A stretch of 44,991 bases of DNA. It comes from Rhizobiaceae bacterium (GTDB lineage Bacteria; Pseudomonadota; Alphaproteobacteria; Rhizobiales; Rhizobiaceae). The notes beneath the pieces are model-generated. The model worked only from the letters and a program-made list of their open reading frames with translations, did no database searches and was not told the origin of the DNA. The position numbers were made by a program, and so were the translations under genes. The stretch spans positions 1-44,991 of the forward strand of contig JAHBYZ010000023.1 in the NCBI GenBank assembly GCA_019635695.1, written 5' to 3'. This document shows positions 44,597 to 44,991 of the stretch, piece by piece; within the stretch, counting starts at the first letter, position 1, and every line of letters begins with the position of its first letter.

Positions 44597-44619
44597 GGTT
44601 TTCTCAAGGGGTTCCCGTC

Positions 44620-44991
44620 ATGGCATCGCGCAAACTTCTCCTTCTTCCCGGCGACGGCATCGGTCGCGAGGCGATGGCGGAGGTCAAGAAACTCATTGCG
44701 GTGATGAACGCGGAGTTCTCCGCCGGCTTCGAGACCGAGGAAGGCCTCGTGGGCGGCTCGGCCTACGACGCCCATGGCAAGGCGATCTCGGATGCCGACA
44801 TGGGCAAGGCCATGGCCGCCGATGCGGTGCTGTTCGGCGCTGTTGGCGGACCCAAGTGGGACAGGGTGCCCTATGAGGTTCGTCCGGAGGCCGGTCTGCT
44901 GCGCCTGCGCAAGGACATGCAGCTCTTCGCCAATTTGCGGCCGGCGATCTGCTATCCGGCGCTGGCGGCGTCCTCGTCGCTCAAGCCCGAA
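44620..44991 (+). CDS. leuB: 3-Isopropylmalate dehydrogenase (3' end outside window)
   Basis: NAD-dependent oxidative decarboxylase of leucine synthesis. 124 residues are visible, cut by the window end. The start ASRKLLLLPGDGIGREAM is the family N-terminus with the GDGIG signature; AVLFGAVGGPKWD and RPEAGLLRLRKDMQLFANLR, with substrate-binding arginines, follow. ATG 44620 has AAGGGG upstream. Confidence 0.97.
   Translation, partial: MASRKLLLLPGDGIGREAMAEVKKLIAVMNAEFSAGFETEEGLVGGSAYDAHGKAISDADMGKAMAADAVLFGAVGGPKWDRVPYEVRPEAGLLRLRKDMQLFANLRPAICYPALAASSSLKPE

Overview
The window is a 45-kb piece of a GC-rich alphaproteobacterial chromosome. Gene order, family variants (DUF1402, DUF1737, Tim44-like protein, imuA-imuB-dnaE2) and LexA-box type all point to Hyphomicrobiales (Rhizobiales), most likely a Mesorhizobium/Phyllobacteriaceae-like organism. 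It covers the replication-origin and partition region of the main chromosome. This is inferred from the conserved ppsR/hemE junction, known as the origin neighbourhood in Caulobacter, Rickettsia and Sinorhizobium. It is supported by near-consensus DnaA boxes, six GANTC sites and an AT-rich repeat stretch in and beside the 9844-10152 gap, by parS-like palindromes on both sides, and by parAB.

Layout. 1-9.8 kb, left arm: 3' part of hslU, a DUF1402 protein, an XRE regulator, an Smr-domain protein, mltA, a Tim44-like protein, fxsA, secB, dnaQ, coaE, aroE, maf and the PPDK regulator; most of these genes run leftward. 9.74-10.15 kb: predicted origin. 10.15-18.8 kb, right arm, all rightward: hemE-hemJ, rho, mnmE-mnmG-rsmG and parA-parB. 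18.8-20.7 kb, leftward: holA and a lipoprotein-type L,D-transpeptidase. 20.98-27.1 kb: a segment bounded by an intact tRNA-Gly(GCC) and a 24-bp copy of its 3' end plus flank. It holds a secreted TPR-CHAT protein and an M13 metallopeptidase and looks like an old tRNA-site insertion.

27.3-32.5 kb: proteostasis and translation-quality genes (prolyl-tRNA editing protein, thioredoxin-TPR protein, LON-domain protein, Trm112-like protein, DUF1737), then an orphan 7TM histidine kinase. 32.5-39.1 kb: a small zincin and the SOS mutasome operon imuA-imuB-dnaE2 behind a perfect GAAC-N7-GAAC LexA box. 39.1-40.1 kb: a solitary, AT-richer HNH nuclease gene that looks acquired. 40.0-42.3 kb: divergent CoA-ester lyase and FAD oxidoreductase. 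42.3-45.0 kb: leuD and leuB (cut by the window end), separated by a secreted hypothetical protein, a four-cysteine small protein and a RidA-family protein.

The strongest observations are the origin/parS architecture, with parS-like sites on both sides of the origin and some embedded in coding sequence, and the tRNA-Gly duplication bracketing the CHAT/M13 segment. No CRISPR array, transposase, integrase or rRNA was seen. All calls were made by eye, without database searches.
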